Shown piece after piece: positions 42,509-52,900 of a DNA stretch of 64,000 nucleotides. The notes under the pieces were generated by a model. That model was not told where the DNA came from and did not search any database. It saw only the letters and a list, made by a program, of their open reading frames with translations. The position numbers were made by a program, and so were the translations under genes. Positions within the stretch are counted from its first letter, which is position 1. The number at the start of each line of letters is the position of its first letter. This DNA is from CALLMM01 sp964429855 (GTDB lineage: Bacteria > Armatimonadota > Chthonomonadetes > Chthonomonadales > CAJBBX01), in the NCBI GenBank assembly GCA_964429855.1, contig CAYSDM010000007.1, positions 37,587-101,586 on the forward strand. Direction: 5' to 3'.

Positions 42509-43486
42509 TCAGTATTGCAGATAGGTGGCGGCGATGGCGCTTCCGATCTCATTGCACTGCGCCTGCAGATGTCCCAGAAAGACGTGCAGTTCCCGGGCGA
42601 TCATCTCATCCGGGGTCAGGTAGGTCAGTTCGCTGGAGAGCCTTCCGATGGCGCGTTCCACCGAATTGGAGGGAGCCGGTTCGCGATTGCCGCTGATTCG
42701 CCGCAGGCATCCCTCAACTCGCCCGACGCTGTGCCGCACCGACGCCGGGAAGTCAGGATTGAGGATCAGAAACGCCGCAACGCGCGCCGGGGTCACGCCC
42801 TCATGGAAGGTCTTTCGAAATGCCTCATACGCCCCGACCGACTTAAGCAGCGCAATCCAGCCGTGTACATTGACAACCTCTTCTGCGCCGGAGGGTGTCT
42901 GCGCCCGGATATTCGTCTCCTCCGCCAATTTCATCAGGTCGTGATAACGCACATCCAGGATTCGCGCAGTCTGACCGGCGCGCTCCAGAAATCGCCCTGC
43001 GTCCAGAAAATCCCGGCTCTCCCCCATCATCAGCGTCCGGTTGGTGATCCCCTGAAACAGGTGCGAAGCGTCCTTCACCCACTGGAAGAAGGTGTGCGGC
43101 GAACGCTCATAGACCCGCTCCACATTCCATGACCGCAGATCGAGGTAGATGGTGTTGATACACTCCCACATCTCCGAAGAGATCTGCTCCCGGATGGCGC
43201 GGGCGTTTTCGCGGGCGGAGCGAATGCAGGAGAGGATCGAATTGCCGTTGGTCGTATCGAAGACGAAGAACTGAATGATATTGCGCTCATCCTCATCGGC
43301 ATAGCGCGTGTGATACTCCTCCAGATCGCCGGAGATGGAGAGAATGGAGCTCCAGCGGGTGGGTTCGCTTAGCCACGCGCTCTCCAGCCGGAAATGGTAG
43401 TGTACATCAATCATCCGCGCCGTCGCTTCAGCGCGCTCGATATAGCGACCAATCCAGAAGCAGGAGTCGGCATCCCGGCTTAACAT
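42509..43486 (-). CDS. alpha-E domain (DUF403) protein
   Basis: 325 residues from ATG at 43486, overlapping the ATP-grasp stop by 7 bases. The start MLSRDADSCFWIGRYIERAE is the strict family signature. All-helical, with FQGITNRTLMMGESRDFLDAGRFLERAGQ in the middle. Always found with the circularly permuted ATP-grasp gene. Its function is unknown, but it is thought to work with it in peptide or amide bond formation. Confidence 0.93.
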   Translation of the reverse strand: MLSRDADSCFWIGRYIERAEATARMIDVHYHFRLESAWLSEPTRWSSILSISGDLEEYHTRYADEDERNIIQFFVFDTTNGNSILSCIRSARENARAIREQISSEMWECINTIYLDLRSWNVERVYERSPHTFFQWVKDASHLFQGITNRTLMMGESRDFLDAGRFLERAGQTARILDVRYHDLMKLAEETNIRAQTPSGAEEVVNVHGWIALLKSVGAYEAFRKTFHEGVTPARVAAFLILNPDFPASVRHSVGRVEGCLRRISGNREPAPSNSVERAIGRLSSELTYLTPDEMIARELHVFLGHLQAQCNEIGSAIAATYLQY

Positions 43487-45027
43487 GGCGCGCCTCCCGT
43501 CACATCCGGAGGCATCGGCTTCCTTTGCGACTGCGACATCGCGCCCCCGACAGACGTTATCGCCTGCTGCATCGCGGACGCCGCCTCTCCACCGTTGTGC
43601 AGCACCCATGTGTCTTTGCTGCCGCCGCCCTGCGAGGAGTTCACCACATAGGAGCCGCGCCGCAGCGCCACGCGGGTCAGACCGCCCGGAACTACCCGCA
43701 CCTCTTTCCCGCAGAGAACGTATGGGCGCAGGTCTACATGACGCCCCTCCAGTCGTCCATCCACAAAACAGGGGCAGCGAGACAGCGCCACGAGCGGCTG
43801 CGCGATATAGTTGCGGGGATCGGCTTTGATCTTCTCCACGAACTCGCGGCATTCAGCGCGACTCGCCTGCGGTCCCATCAACATCCCGTAGCCGCCCGAC
43901 TCGTTGGCGGCTTTCACCACCAGTTGGTCAATATGCTCCTCGATATACTTCAGGTCGTTCGGTCTCCAGGCAAGATAGGTCTCGACGTTGGGCAGGACGG
44001 GGCTTTCCCCCAGATAGTACTCGATCATCTTCGGCACATAGGCGTAGATCACCTTATCGTCGGCGACGCCTGTGCCGATCCCGTTGGCGAGTCCGATATT
44101 ACCCGCGCGGTAGGCGTGGACCAACCCCGGAACGCCCAGCGCTGAATCGGAGCGGAAAGTGACCGGATCGAGAAAGTCGTCATCTACCCGCCGATAGAGC
44201 ACGTCCACCCGTTTCGGTCCCCGCGTGGTCTTCATATAGACCATATTCTCATGAACAAACAGATCGCGCCCCTCGACCAGTTCGATGCCCATCTGCTGCG
44301 CCAGGAAACTGTGCTCGAAATAGGCGCTGTTGTAGACTCCGGGCGTAAGCAGCGCGACCGTTGGATCATAGCGGTTGGGGGGAGCGAGTTCGCGCAGGTT
44401 CTCCAGCAGCAGCGTGGTGTAGTGGTCAATGGGACGGACGGCGTTCTGACGGAAGAGTACAGGGAAGACGCGCATCAGGATCAGGCGATTCTCCAGCATA
44501 TAGGAGACGCCGGAGGGAGTGCGGCAGTTGTCCTCCAGTACCCGGTAGGTTCCGTCTGAATCCCGCACCAGATCGGTTCCGCAGATATGCACATAGATAT
44601 CGCGCGGCACGCTGGCGCCCTGAAACTCGCGGCGATAGTGGGCGGCGTTGACGACCAGTTCACGCGGAATGACTCCGTCTTTGCAGATCATCTGGTCATG
44701 GTAGACATCATCCAGAAACAGATTGAGGGCGCGGACTCGCTGAATCAGCCCCCGTTCGATATGCGCCCACTCCGAGGCGGGAACAATCCGGGGAATGAGA
44801 TCGAGCGGAAACGGCTTCTCGATTCCGAGATCATCTCCGTAGACCGTGAAGGTGATGCCCTGATGAATAAGGGTCAGGTCCGCTAGTTCGCAGCGCGCTT
44901 GAAACTCCTCCTGCGGCATCTCGGACAGCGTTCGATGGAGCGTCTCGTAGTGCGCCCGCGGCGTTCCGTCGGACGAAAACATCTCATCGTAGAAACCGTC
45001 TGTCTGATAGTCGTCGCAAAGCCCCAT
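43480..45027 (-). CDS. circularly permuted ATP-grasp protein (CP_ATPgrasp family, DUF404/DUF407)
   Basis: 515 residues from ATG at 45027. Begins CDDYQTDGFYDEMFSSDGTPRAHY. The permuted ATP-grasp core has RDIYVHICGTDLVRDSDGTY, VLEDNCRTPSGVSYMLENR and VVKAANESGGYGMLMGP. The end, HVDLRPYVLCGKEVRVVPGG, is the usual last motif. Circularly permuted ATP-grasps probably join an acid and an amine using ATP. First gene of the three-gene cluster, driven by a good promoter. Confidence 0.94.
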   Translation of the reverse strand: MGLCDDYQTDGFYDEMFSSDGTPRAHYETLHRTLSEMPQEEFQARCELADLTLIHQGITFTVYGDDLGIEKPFPLDLIPRIVPASEWAHIERGLIQRVRALNLFLDDVYHDQMICKDGVIPRELVVNAAHYRREFQGASVPRDIYVHICGTDLVRDSDGTYRVLEDNCRTPSGVSYMLENRLILMRVFPVLFRQNAVRPIDHYTTLLLENLRELAPPNRYDPTVALLTPGVYNSAYFEHSFLAQQMGIELVEGRDLFVHENMVYMKTTRGPKRVDVLYRRVDDDFLDPVTFRSDSALGVPGLVHAYRAGNIGLANGIGTGVADDKVIYAYVPKMIEYYLGESPVLPNVETYLAWRPNDLKYIEEHIDQLVVKAANESGGYGMLMGPQASRAECREFVEKIKADPRNYIAQPLVALSRCPCFVDGRLEGRHVDLRPYVLCGKEVRVVPGGLTRVALRRGSYVVNSSQGGGSKDTWVLHNGGEAASAMQQAITSVGGAMSQSQRKPMPPDVTGGAPC

Positions 45028-45149
45028 ACCGGCGACAGTTCTCCCCTCAAAAACAGATAGAAGGCAGGCGGACGGGCGTCGGTCGGTGACACCGTCGAAA
45101 AGATGAAAGAGAGCGACGCTGCTTTCGGAGAGGTTACGGCTAGTGGGTC

Positions 45150-45178
45150 ATTATAACCAGAGTCCGGAGGTTTGTAAA
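45150..45178 (-). promoter_or_regulatory. promoter of the ATP-grasp cluster
   Basis: On the minus strand TTTACA (45173-45178) and a perfect TATAAT (45150-45155) are 17 bases apart. The leader before the ATG at 45027 would be about 115 bases. Confidence 0.8.
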
Positions 45179-45206
45179 GTCCCGGAAATTAGCGGACTCG
45201 CGCCGA

Positions 45207-46316
45207 TCACTCCCACCGGAAGAGCCGCGCCGCCAGAAACAGGCTGCCCAGCAGCCATGCGCCGATCACCGCCAGATCGGTCGTCAGAGAGTGAGCGGAA
45301 GGCGCGCTGAGCATGATGGTGCGCAGGGCGTCCGCCAGATAGGTCGCCGGCAGCGCCTTCGAGACGGGCATCAGATAGCGGGGAATGAACTCCATCGGAA
45401 TGAACAGACCGGAGAGGAACATCATCGGCAGGTTCACCAACTGCACCAGCGAGACCCCGCTCTCCTGCGTGCGGGCGATGCTGGCAAGGATCGCTCCGAT
45501 GCAGATAAAGGTCAGCACGCCCAGCACCACCACCCCCATCAACGCCAGCCAGGAGCCGGAGACGCGAAAACGATAGAGAAACATCCCGATGGCGATGATG
45601 GTGAAGGTCTGGATCACGCCGATTACGAGCCGCTGCGCGATCTGACTGGTCACCAGCGTGGAACGCGGCAGAGGCGTGGCGCGCAGACGCTTGAGGATCC
45701 CCTTTTCGCGCATGTTGATGATCGGGATGGCGGTAAACAGACCGAGCTGCATGATCGTCATGGCGAGAATGCCCGGCAGCAGGTAATCTATGCCGCGCAG
45801 GTTCTGCCCGTGAGGTTGGTCCGGCTGTATGGGAGTCTGTTTTACCTGAAGCAGGGTCGGGGAGCCGCTCAAGCCTTTGTCTATGCCCGCCAGCACCTGC
45901 TCCACGATTCCCACCACCATCCGGGAAGTCTGCTCCTGCGCCGGATCGTAGTAGACCTGAATATCGGAGGGCTGACCGGTCTGAATATGGTCTATCAGAT
46001 CGGGTGGGAAGACCACCACCGCCCGTCGGTCTCCCCGGATCAGTGCGCTCTTCTCCGCGTCCAGCGCGCCTTCATGCACCGTGAAGACCGAGACCTTCTT
46101 GAACACATCGGGAATCCAGGCGGCGTCTTCCGGCAGCCCGGTCGTCACCAGCCCGATCTGAAAGCGCAGGTTCTGCTCCCGGCTGCCCGCGCGCCCGAAG
46201 ACGGAGCCGAAGATCACAATAAAGAAGACGGGGAAAAAGAAGCTCCAGAAAAGCCCGGAGCGGTCTCGCAGAAACGACTTCAGCCCGGCTTGCGTCATTT
46301 TCAGAAAGGCGGTCAA
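45207..46316 (-). CDS. ABC-2 type transporter permease
   Basis: 369 residues from ATG at 46316, overlapping the ATPase stop by 4 bases. One helix near the N-terminus (LFWSFFFPVFFIVIFGSVFG), a soluble extracytoplasmic domain (about 45-170, including QVYYDPAQEQTSRMVVGIVE), then five helices (LLPGILAMTIMQLGLFTAIP and onward). This is the ABC2_membrane_3/YhgE-like layout of exporters for drugs, lipids or antibiotics. Substrate unknown. Confidence 0.92.
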   Translation of the reverse strand: MTAFLKMTQAGLKSFLRDRSGLFWSFFFPVFFIVIFGSVFGRAGSREQNLRFQIGLVTTGLPEDAAWIPDVFKKVSVFTVHEGALDAEKSALIRGDRRAVVVFPPDLIDHIQTGQPSDIQVYYDPAQEQTSRMVVGIVEQVLAGIDKGLSGSPTLLQVKQTPIQPDQPHGQNLRGIDYLLPGILAMTIMQLGLFTAIPIINMREKGILKRLRATPLPRSTLVTSQIAQRLVIGVIQTFTIIAIGMFLYRFRVSGSWLALMGVVVLGVLTFICIGAILASIARTQESGVSLVQLVNLPMMFLSGLFIPMEFIPRYLMPVSKALPATYLADALRTIMLSAPSAHSLTTDLAVIGAWLLGSLFLAARLFRWE

Positions 46317-47227
46317 TCGCGTATTCTCCGACCCGTCAGCTTGATGAAGACATCCTCCAGCGTCGCCCGCCGCAGGTGAATATCATCCAGTTCCAGATTC
46401 TGCGCCGCCGCCCACTCCATCAGGCTGCTCAGCGTCTTCTGCACCGTCTCCGAATAGAGCACCACATCCCCGTTCTCCGTCGCGATCCGCAGAACCCCCG
46501 GAACCCCGGCAAACCGGGCAGGGTCCACCCCTTCCGGAACCGTGAACTGGATGGCGCGCTCGGTAAACTGCGCCTGCACCAGACCGCGCGGCGAGTCCAT
46601 CGCAAGAATGCGCCCGTGATCCATAATGGCGATCCGGTCGCACAGCCGCTCCGCCTCCTCCATGTAGTGCGTCGTCAGGAAGACGGTCTTTCCGGCTTGT
46701 CGCATATCGCCGATCACCTCCCACAGACTGCGACGCGCCTGCGGATCCAGTCCGGTGGTCGGCTCATCCAGAAAGACCAGTTCGGGGTCGTTGATGAGCG
46801 CCAGCGCGACCGAAAGACGCTGCTGCTGTCCGCCGGAAAGCGTCTGCACACGGTCGTTGCGCTTCTCCTCCAGCCCCATACGCGCCAGCAGATCATCGGG
46901 AGAGAGGGAGCGGGGATAGAAGCTGCCGAACAGATCGAGCAGTTCCCGGGCGGTCAGGTTGGGCATCAGGGTGGCGGTCTGCAGCGTAACGCCGACGCTC
47001 TGCTTGATCCGATTGGCGTCCCGGCGCATATCCATGCCCAGCACCTCGGCGCGCCCCGAATCCGCCGCGCGAAGCCCCTCCAGTATCTCGACGGTGGTGG
47101 TCTTTCCCGCGCCGTTGGGACCCAGCAAGCCGAATATCTCTCCCTTCTCTACCGTGAAGCAGATGCCGTCCACCGCGCGGACGCTGCTATAGGTCTTCAC
47201 CAGGTTTTCGACGAGAATGGCGGTCAT
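46313..47227 (-). CDS. ABC-2 type transporter ATP-binding protein
   Basis: 304 residues from ATG at 47227; no ribosome site is obvious. Walker A GPNGAGKTTT, Q-loop VTLQTATLMPNL, signature LSGGQQQRLSVALAL, Walker B LVFLDEPTTGLDP and switch His in LTTHYMEEAERLC. A C-terminal domain of about 80 residues is typical of DrrA/CcmA-like exporters. Partner of the permease encoded just downstream. Confidence 0.95.
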   Translation of the reverse strand: MTAILVENLVKTYSSVRAVDGICFTVEKGEIFGLLGPNGAGKTTTVEILEGLRAADSGRAEVLGMDMRRDANRIKQSVGVTLQTATLMPNLTARELLDLFGSFYPRSLSPDDLLARMGLEEKRNDRVQTLSGGQQQRLSVALALINDPELVFLDEPTTGLDPQARRSLWEVIGDMRQAGKTVFLTTHYMEEAERLCDRIAIMDHGRILAMDSPRGLVQAQFTERAIQFTVPEGVDPARFAGVPGVLRIATENGDVVLYSETVQKTLSSLMEWAAAQNLELDDIHLRRATLEDVFIKLTGRRIRD

Positions 47228-47322
47228 GGCAGCACAGATTTCCGTCTTCTAAAGGAGGGAGGGGGGAATCGCCGGACGATCAGAACGATAGAATGCAAAG
47301 AGACGCTTGATTTCACGCTTAG

Positions 47323-47352
47323 ATCATACCAGAAATGCCGACCGGTGTCCAA
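47323..47352 (-). promoter_or_regulatory. promoter of the ABC exporter genes
   Basis: Minus strand TTGGAC (47347-47352) and TATGAT (47323-47328) with an 18-base spacer, about 95 bases upstream of the ATPase start. Confidence 0.6.
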
Positions 47353-47391
47353 CGAAACCGCCGCATTCAGAGGCAGAGATAAGATAAGCCG

Positions 47392-48039
47392 CTATTGTAT
47401 CTGACCGGCGCGCGACGGGGGCCAGAAGATCAGCACCGCTCTGCCGATCAAGCGGCTTCGATCCAGCATCCCCCATCGGTGGCTGTCGTTGCTGTGGTTG
47501 CGGTTATCCCCCAGGACGAACAGCTTTCCCGGCGGCACAACCATCGGCGGCAGGTCGTAGTCTATCGGCTCCTTGAGGAACGGCTCATTCAGCGCATGAT
47601 TGTTGACGTAGACCGTGCCGTTATGCACCTCCACCACCTCTCCCTCCAGCGCCACAACCCGCTTGACAAAGGTCTCGTCCTCCGGCGAGTCGTCGCCGAG
47701 AGTCGCCTCCTTCGGAGCGGTAAACACAACGACCTCATTGCGTCCGGGCGCGCTGAAGCGATAGCTCAGTTTATTGACCAGAATGCGGTCGTCCAACTGG
47801 AGAGTCGGCGTCATGGAGTGCGAGGGGATATAGAAGGTCTGAACCAGAAAGGGACGGATCACCAGAAAGACGACCACGACCGCGATGATGAACGATTCCA
47901 GTATTTCGCCGGTCGTGCGCAGGTTTGGATGGGGCTTTTCGGCGCAGCGTTCCGCAATCGAAAGGCTCATCCGCACACAGGTCATCGCGATCAAAAACAG
48001 CACAGTCCAGAGCATAAGGCAGTTCTTCAGTTGTTCCAC
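47392..48039 (-). CDS. lepB: signal peptidase I
   Basis: 215 residues from ATG at 48039. Two hydrophobic segments (about 9-27 and 47-68) place the catalytic domain outside the membrane. Serine nucleophile Ser75 in IPSHSMTPTL, lysine base Lys126 in FVKRVVALEG, and box E GDNRNHSNDSHRWG. It cleaves Sec and Tat signal peptides. It has its own promoter. Confidence 0.95.
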   Translation of the reverse strand: MEQLKNCLMLWTVLFLIAMTCVRMSLSIAERCAEKPHPNLRTTGEILESFIIAVVVVFLVIRPFLVQTFYIPSHSMTPTLQLDDRILVNKLSYRFSAPGRNEVVVFTAPKEATLGDDSPEDETFVKRVVALEGEVVEVHNGTVYVNNHALNEPFLKEPIDYDLPPMVVPPGKLFVLGDNRNHSNDSHRWGMLDRSRLIGRAVLIFWPPSRAGQIQ

Positions 48040-48077
48040 GGCAGGGCAGGCGGGCTTTCCCTGACACTTTTGCCGTT

Positions 48078-48107
48078 ATTATACGACTTTTCGCTGGTAT
48101 CTGTTAA
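48078..48107 (-). promoter_or_regulatory. promoter of lepB
   Basis: Minus strand TTAACA (48102-48107) and TATAAT (48078-48083) with an 18-base spacer, about 40 bases before the start codon. Confidence 0.7.
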
Positions 48108-48171
48108 GCGGCAGGCAGAGGTCTCTCTCCCATGTTATCGGCTTTCGAAACGTGGCACGTTTTTCATATAC

Positions 48172-48201
48172 TTGACATATATATACACATTGATATATGA
48201 T
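48172..48201 (+). promoter_or_regulatory. promoter with an AT-rich palindrome, probable ArsR operator
   Basis: TTGACA (48172-48177) and TATGAT (48196-48201), spacer 18. Within it, CATATAT (48176-48182) and ATATATG (48193-48199) form an inverted repeat. This is unusually AT-rich for the region and fits autorepression by the gene it drives. Confidence 0.65.
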
Positions 48202-48221
48202 ACTCATACAGGGAGAAACCG

Positions 48222-48536
48222 ATGCAAGCACACGATCCTTTGATCTCGATGGAGGTGCTGGAGCGCGTCACGCCGATCATTCGCAATGCGGCGCATCCTC
48301 TGCGCCTCCGCATCCTGGACTATCTGCAGCATGAGGGCGAACCGCGCACGGTCTCGCAGATCGTGGCGGCGTGCGAGGCGGAACAGGCGGTCGTCAGCCA
48401 GCAGCTTCGCATTCTGAAAGACCAGGGCATTCTCTCCGCCAGACGCGACGGCAACTATATCCTGTACGCCATTGCGGAGCGCAGCATTCTGATGCTGCTG
48501 GACTGTATCCGCAAACATCAGGGACGGCGCGCCTGA
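48222..48536 (+). CDS. ArsR/SmtB-family transcriptional regulator
   Basis: 104 residues from ATG 48222, behind GGGAGAAA. The winged-helix fold: IIRNAAHPLRLRILDYLQ, TVSQIVAACEAEQAVVSQQL (recognition helix), RILKDQGILSARRDGNYILY (wing). The metal motif ELCVCDL is absent, leaving single Cys residues, so it may sense something other than a classic metal. The gene downstream is convergent, so its target other than itself is unclear. Confidence 0.9.
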   Translation: MQAHDPLISMEVLERVTPIIRNAAHPLRLRILDYLQHEGEPRTVSQIVAACEAEQAVVSQQLRILKDQGILSARRDGNYILYAIAERSILMLLDCIRKHQGRRA

Positions 48537-48549
48537 CAACCTCCTGACG

Positions 48550-49950
48550 TTAAAAGGCGGGGGGCGTGAGTCGGTGCCATTCGGTTTCGCGCTGAAAAGC
48601 CATCCCGAGCGCGATCAGGGTCATCTCCTGAAACGGCGCGCCGATCAGTTCCAGTCCCAGAGGCAGGTTATCTTTGCCGGGACGCATCGGAATGGAGAGG
48701 CTGGGCCATCCCAGCAGATTGCCCGGTCCGCCGTTGCCGCCCATACCGACCCAGCTTTCATTGAGGCTCTTATTCGCCGGAGGAGCGACCTGCAGCAGCG
48801 TTGGCGCGATCAGCGCGTCGAATTTCTCAAAGATTTTTACGGCGACCGGTCCCGCCATCCTCCGAATCCGCATGGCGCGCAGATAGTCCACTCCCGGCGT
48901 CGCCAGCCCCGACAGCAGCCCCGCCTGCTGCGACCTGTCCGCCAGAAGCTCCAACTTCGGACTGCGTATCAACTCCTCAAAAGCAGACGCCCCCTCTACA
49001 TCCACAATCGTTCCCGCCGCCGTCTCATAGGGAAAGACAGCCATCTTCGCCTCCCCGATACTATGCCCCAGCTTTCGGAACAGATTCAGCGCCTCCTGAA
49101 AGCTCTTCTCCGCCTCGGGAGCCTTGTTCGTCTTGAAATCGGTCGGCAGGATTCCCAGCCGCAGTTTTCGACCGGAGAGAGCGCGCGGTTGAAAAACGAA
49201 CTTGCCGGGAGCGCAGGAGGCGTCTCGCGGATCGGGACCGGCAATCGCCTCCAGAATCAGCCCGCAGTCCTCCGCTGACCGCGCCATTGGACCGATCTTA
49301 TCCATCGTCCAGGAGAGCGCCATCGCGCCATAACGAGAGACTCGCCCGTAGGTGGGTCGCAGTCCGCAGACGTTGCAGAACGCCGCCGGAACGGTAATGG
49401 ATCCCCATGTCTCCGTGCCGATGGCAAACCCGACCGTTCCCGCGCCGACCGCCGCCCCGGAGCCGCTGGAGGAGCCGCCCGCCCAGCGAGTCCTGTCCCA
49501 GGGATTGAGGCAGGGGCCGTGCAGACTGGCGGATGCATACTCATACCCTCCGCCTCCCGCCAGTTCGATCATCGCCAGCTTCGCCGCCAGCACCGCGCCC
49601 GCCTCGCGCAGTCGGGTGATTACCGTCGCATCGTAGGGGAAAACCTGTCCTTTATGCGCGGGAGACCCCCACTGAGTCGGGATGCCCTTTGTCGCCAGCA
49701 GATCCTTTGCGCCGTAAGGAACGCCGTGCAGAGGACCGCGCGCCTTCCCCGCTCTGATCTCCCGATCCGCCTGCGCCGCCTGCTTCAATGCCAGATCGCG
49801 GGTCAACTCCGCGACGGCGTTCAGTGCGCGTCCCCGGTCTTCCAGTTGCGACAGATAGATTTTCGTCAGTTCCACCGACGAAATCTCGCGACGCCGGATC
49901 ATGCGTCCCAGCGTCGCCGCCGAGGAAAACGTCAGCGTAAAGTCTCCCAT
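48550..49950 (-). CDS. amidase signature family protein
   Basis: 466 residues from ATG at 49950. The Ser-Ser-Lys catalytic set is present: Lys in VPYGAKDLLATKG, the cis-Ser/Ser in WAGGSSSGSGAAVGAGTVGF. Family members include GatA and many amide hydrolases. No gatB or gatC is nearby and the region after the core differs from GatA, so a stand-alone amidase is more likely. It follows the RND pump gene by 24 bases on the same strand. Confidence 0.9.
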   Translation of the reverse strand: MGDFTLTFSSAATLGRMIRRREISSVELTKIYLSQLEDRGRALNAVAELTRDLALKQAAQADREIRAGKARGPLHGVPYGAKDLLATKGIPTQWGSPAHKGQVFPYDATVITRLREAGAVLAAKLAMIELAGGGGYEYASASLHGPCLNPWDRTRWAGGSSSGSGAAVGAGTVGFAIGTETWGSITVPAAFCNVCGLRPTYGRVSRYGAMALSWTMDKIGPMARSAEDCGLILEAIAGPDPRDASCAPGKFVFQPRALSGRKLRLGILPTDFKTNKAPEAEKSFQEALNLFRKLGHSIGEAKMAVFPYETAAGTIVDVEGASAFEELIRSPKLELLADRSQQAGLLSGLATPGVDYLRAMRIRRMAGPVAVKIFEKFDALIAPTLLQVAPPANKSLNESWVGMGGNGGPGNLLGWPSLSIPMRPGKDNLPLGLELIGAPFQEMTLIALGMAFQRETEWHRLTPPAF

Positions 49951-49974
49951 CCTCTTCTCTCCCTCTCTCCCGGC

Positions 49975-52900
49975 TCATCCTGCCGCGATGTCGCGCTCGT
50001 TTCGTTTCGCTCCGGCGCGCCGCGCTATTCGCTGCTGAAGATCGTCAAACAGCGTATAGAGCGACGGGATCACCACCAGAGTCAGCAGCGTCGAAACCAG
50101 CAAGCCGCCAATCACCACAATCGCCATCGGTGCGCGCAGTTCCGCCGCCCGCCCGATCCTCAGCGCCACCGGCAGCATTCCAAAGATCGTGGCGAGCGTC
50201 GTCATCAGGATCGGACGCAGGCGCGTCGCGCACGCCTCCACCACCGCCTCGGTACGGGCGAAGCCGCGCTCGCGCAGCGTGGTGGTATAGTCTATCAGCA
50301 GAATCGCGTTGCGCCCCATCAGCCCGGTCAACATGATGACCCCGATCATCGCCACCAGAGACAACGACTCGCCGGTGAGAACCAGCGCGCCCAGCGCGCC
50401 GATCAGCGCCATCGGCAACGTAAACATAATCACAAACGGATTCAGCAGCGAGTTGAACAGCGACGCCATCACCAGATAGACCAGAACCACCGCCAGTCCG
50501 AGCGCCAGCCCGAAATAGAGCGCGTTCTCCTCCAGCGCCTCCGCCTCCCCGCCATAGACCGTTTCGATGCCGGCGTGGGGAATATCTTCCAGCGCGCGAT
50601 TGATGTCCGCCTGCGCATTCCCCAGCGGATAGCCTTCGGCGAGGTTCGCTGTTACAACCACCATGCGCTGACCATTGACCCGCTCAATACCCGCCGGACC
50701 GCTGCCCTGTCCGAGCGCCGCAACCTCGCGCAGCGTGACGGCGCGCCCGCCGGTATAGCCTACCGTCAGGTTTCCCAGATCCCCCGGCTCGTTGCGGTCT
50801 ATTCCCGCCAGTTGAATGCGGATCGGATATTCGCGTCCATTCTCCACGAAGGTCGAAGCAGCATCCCCTTCCAGCGCATACCGCAGGTTCAGCCCCGCCA
50901 CCGCCGGAGGCACGCCCAGCGCGGAGGCTTTGGCGCGATCTATCCGCACCTGCACCTCCGGCTTACCGGTTCGCAGCGAGAGATCGGGATCGAGTAGTCC
51001 GGGAATCTGCGCCATCCGATCCCGTATCTGTTGTCCTGCCCTCGCCAGTTCGTCCAGGTTCTGCCCGCGCAGTTGAAGCTGCACCGCCGGCCCCACATTG
51101 GCGACCGTTCGCACCGGACTGACAACCATGCGCGCGCCGGGAATATCCTTCAGACGCTCCCGTATCTCCTCTGCAACCGCGTTATCGGTACGCTGCCGGG
51201 TTCCTCCCGGGTCGCCTCCAAAGGTCAGAAGACGCCGGAGCAGGTCGGGGCGATCCTCCAGCCGCACATTGATCTGCGCGAACTGAGAGCCGCGCTGCGG
51301 GATTGCGCCGAATCCGCTCAGAATCTCGCCGACGTTGGTCACATAGTTACTCACATCCGGCACATCCGCCAGCCGCCGCTCGATCTCACGCGCCGTCCGG
51401 TCGGTGCTGGCGATCGAGGCGTCGGGAGGAAGCTCCACTGTGATGGCGATCTGCCCCTGATCGCTGGCGGGCAGGAACTCGGTCCCGAGCGAGGGCAGAC
51501 TGACCAGCAGCGCTGACGCCAGCCCGGTCGCGCTTCCGGCAATCACCCACCACCGATTTCTCAGCGCCCAGCGCAGCGCAGCGCGATACCACTGCTCCAG
51601 CCGGTGATAGAGACGCTCCAGCGGCGCGAAGATTCCCTGCCCCGCCTCCAGGTTCTCGCCGCGCCGATACCAGCGAGACGCAAGACTCGGCGTCACCGTA
51701 AATGAGACCAGCAGTGAAAACAGCGTCGCCGTCGCCACCGTCAGACCAAACTGCCGGAAGAACGCCCCCACAATGCCGCCCATAAATGCAATCGGTAGAA
51801 AGACCACCACATCCGACAGAGTCAGGGTCATACTGGCGAAGCCGATCTCCGTGCGCCCATTGTACGCCGCCTCCTCCGGCTCCTCGCCTCGTCCCAGATG
51901 GCGTGTAATGCTCTCCAGAACGACGATGCTGTCATCCACCAGAATCCCCACCGACAGAGACAGCGCCAGCAGGGTCATCTGGTTGAGCGTGAATCCGGCG
52001 AAGTACATCACCAGATAGGTCGCCACCAGGCAGGCGGGCAGGGAGACCGCCACGATGATCGTGCCGCGCAGATTGTGCAGAAAGAGAAAGACGACTCCCA
52101 TCGCCAGCGCTGCGCCCAGCGCCAGCGTAAAGTTCACATCCTCCAGCGCATCGCGCACCACAACCGACTCATCGCGAGAGGTGAAGATCTGCGTGCCGGG
52201 AGGAAGTTGGCTGCGGAATCGCGCAAGCTCCCGGTTGACGGCGTCCACCACGGCAATCGTATTGGCGTCGGAGGTTTTCGTCAGGACGAGTCCGACGCTC
52301 TCCTGTCCGTTGACCCGGGTCAGCGTGGTCGGCTCCGCAATGGTATCGGAGACGGTCGCCACCTCCCCGACGGTCACGGGCGCGGGGGTGGAGGGACGCG
52401 ATGCGCCCCCGAAAGGAAACGGAAGCGCGGGTAGAAAGTCCGAAGCCATCAGTCGCAGCGAGAGAATCTGCGCAGAGCGAATATCTTCCAGCCGGGTGAA
52501 TGCGCCCAGCGTGCGCACGCCGATATCGCGGTCTCCCTGAACGATGCTTCCCGCCGGGATGTTGCGGTTGGCTCCCTTGACCGCGTTGACCACATCCTCC
52601 ATCGTCAGCCCGTACTGCTCCAGCCGCGCCGCGTCCACTTGGACGCGAATTTCGCGCTGACTGCCGCCCGTCACGGTGATCGCGCCGACCCCCGCCACAC
52701 GCGCCAGACGTGGTTTGAGGCGGGTATCCACGATCTCGCGCAGAGAGCCTGCCGTATCGGGACTGGCGAAAGCCAGATAGAGAATCGGCTGCGCGTTGAT
52801 ATCGAGCTTTGCGACGATGGGCGCGAAGGCGTCGGGGGGAAGCTGAGGGCGGGTCGCCTCCGCCTTTTCCCGCACGGCGGCGATCGCGCGGTCGAGATCG

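Noticed and set aside
49519..50997. A 492-codon open frame on the plus strand
   Set aside because: It runs antisense to the amidase and RND pump genes and has extreme Gln/Arg content without any motif.
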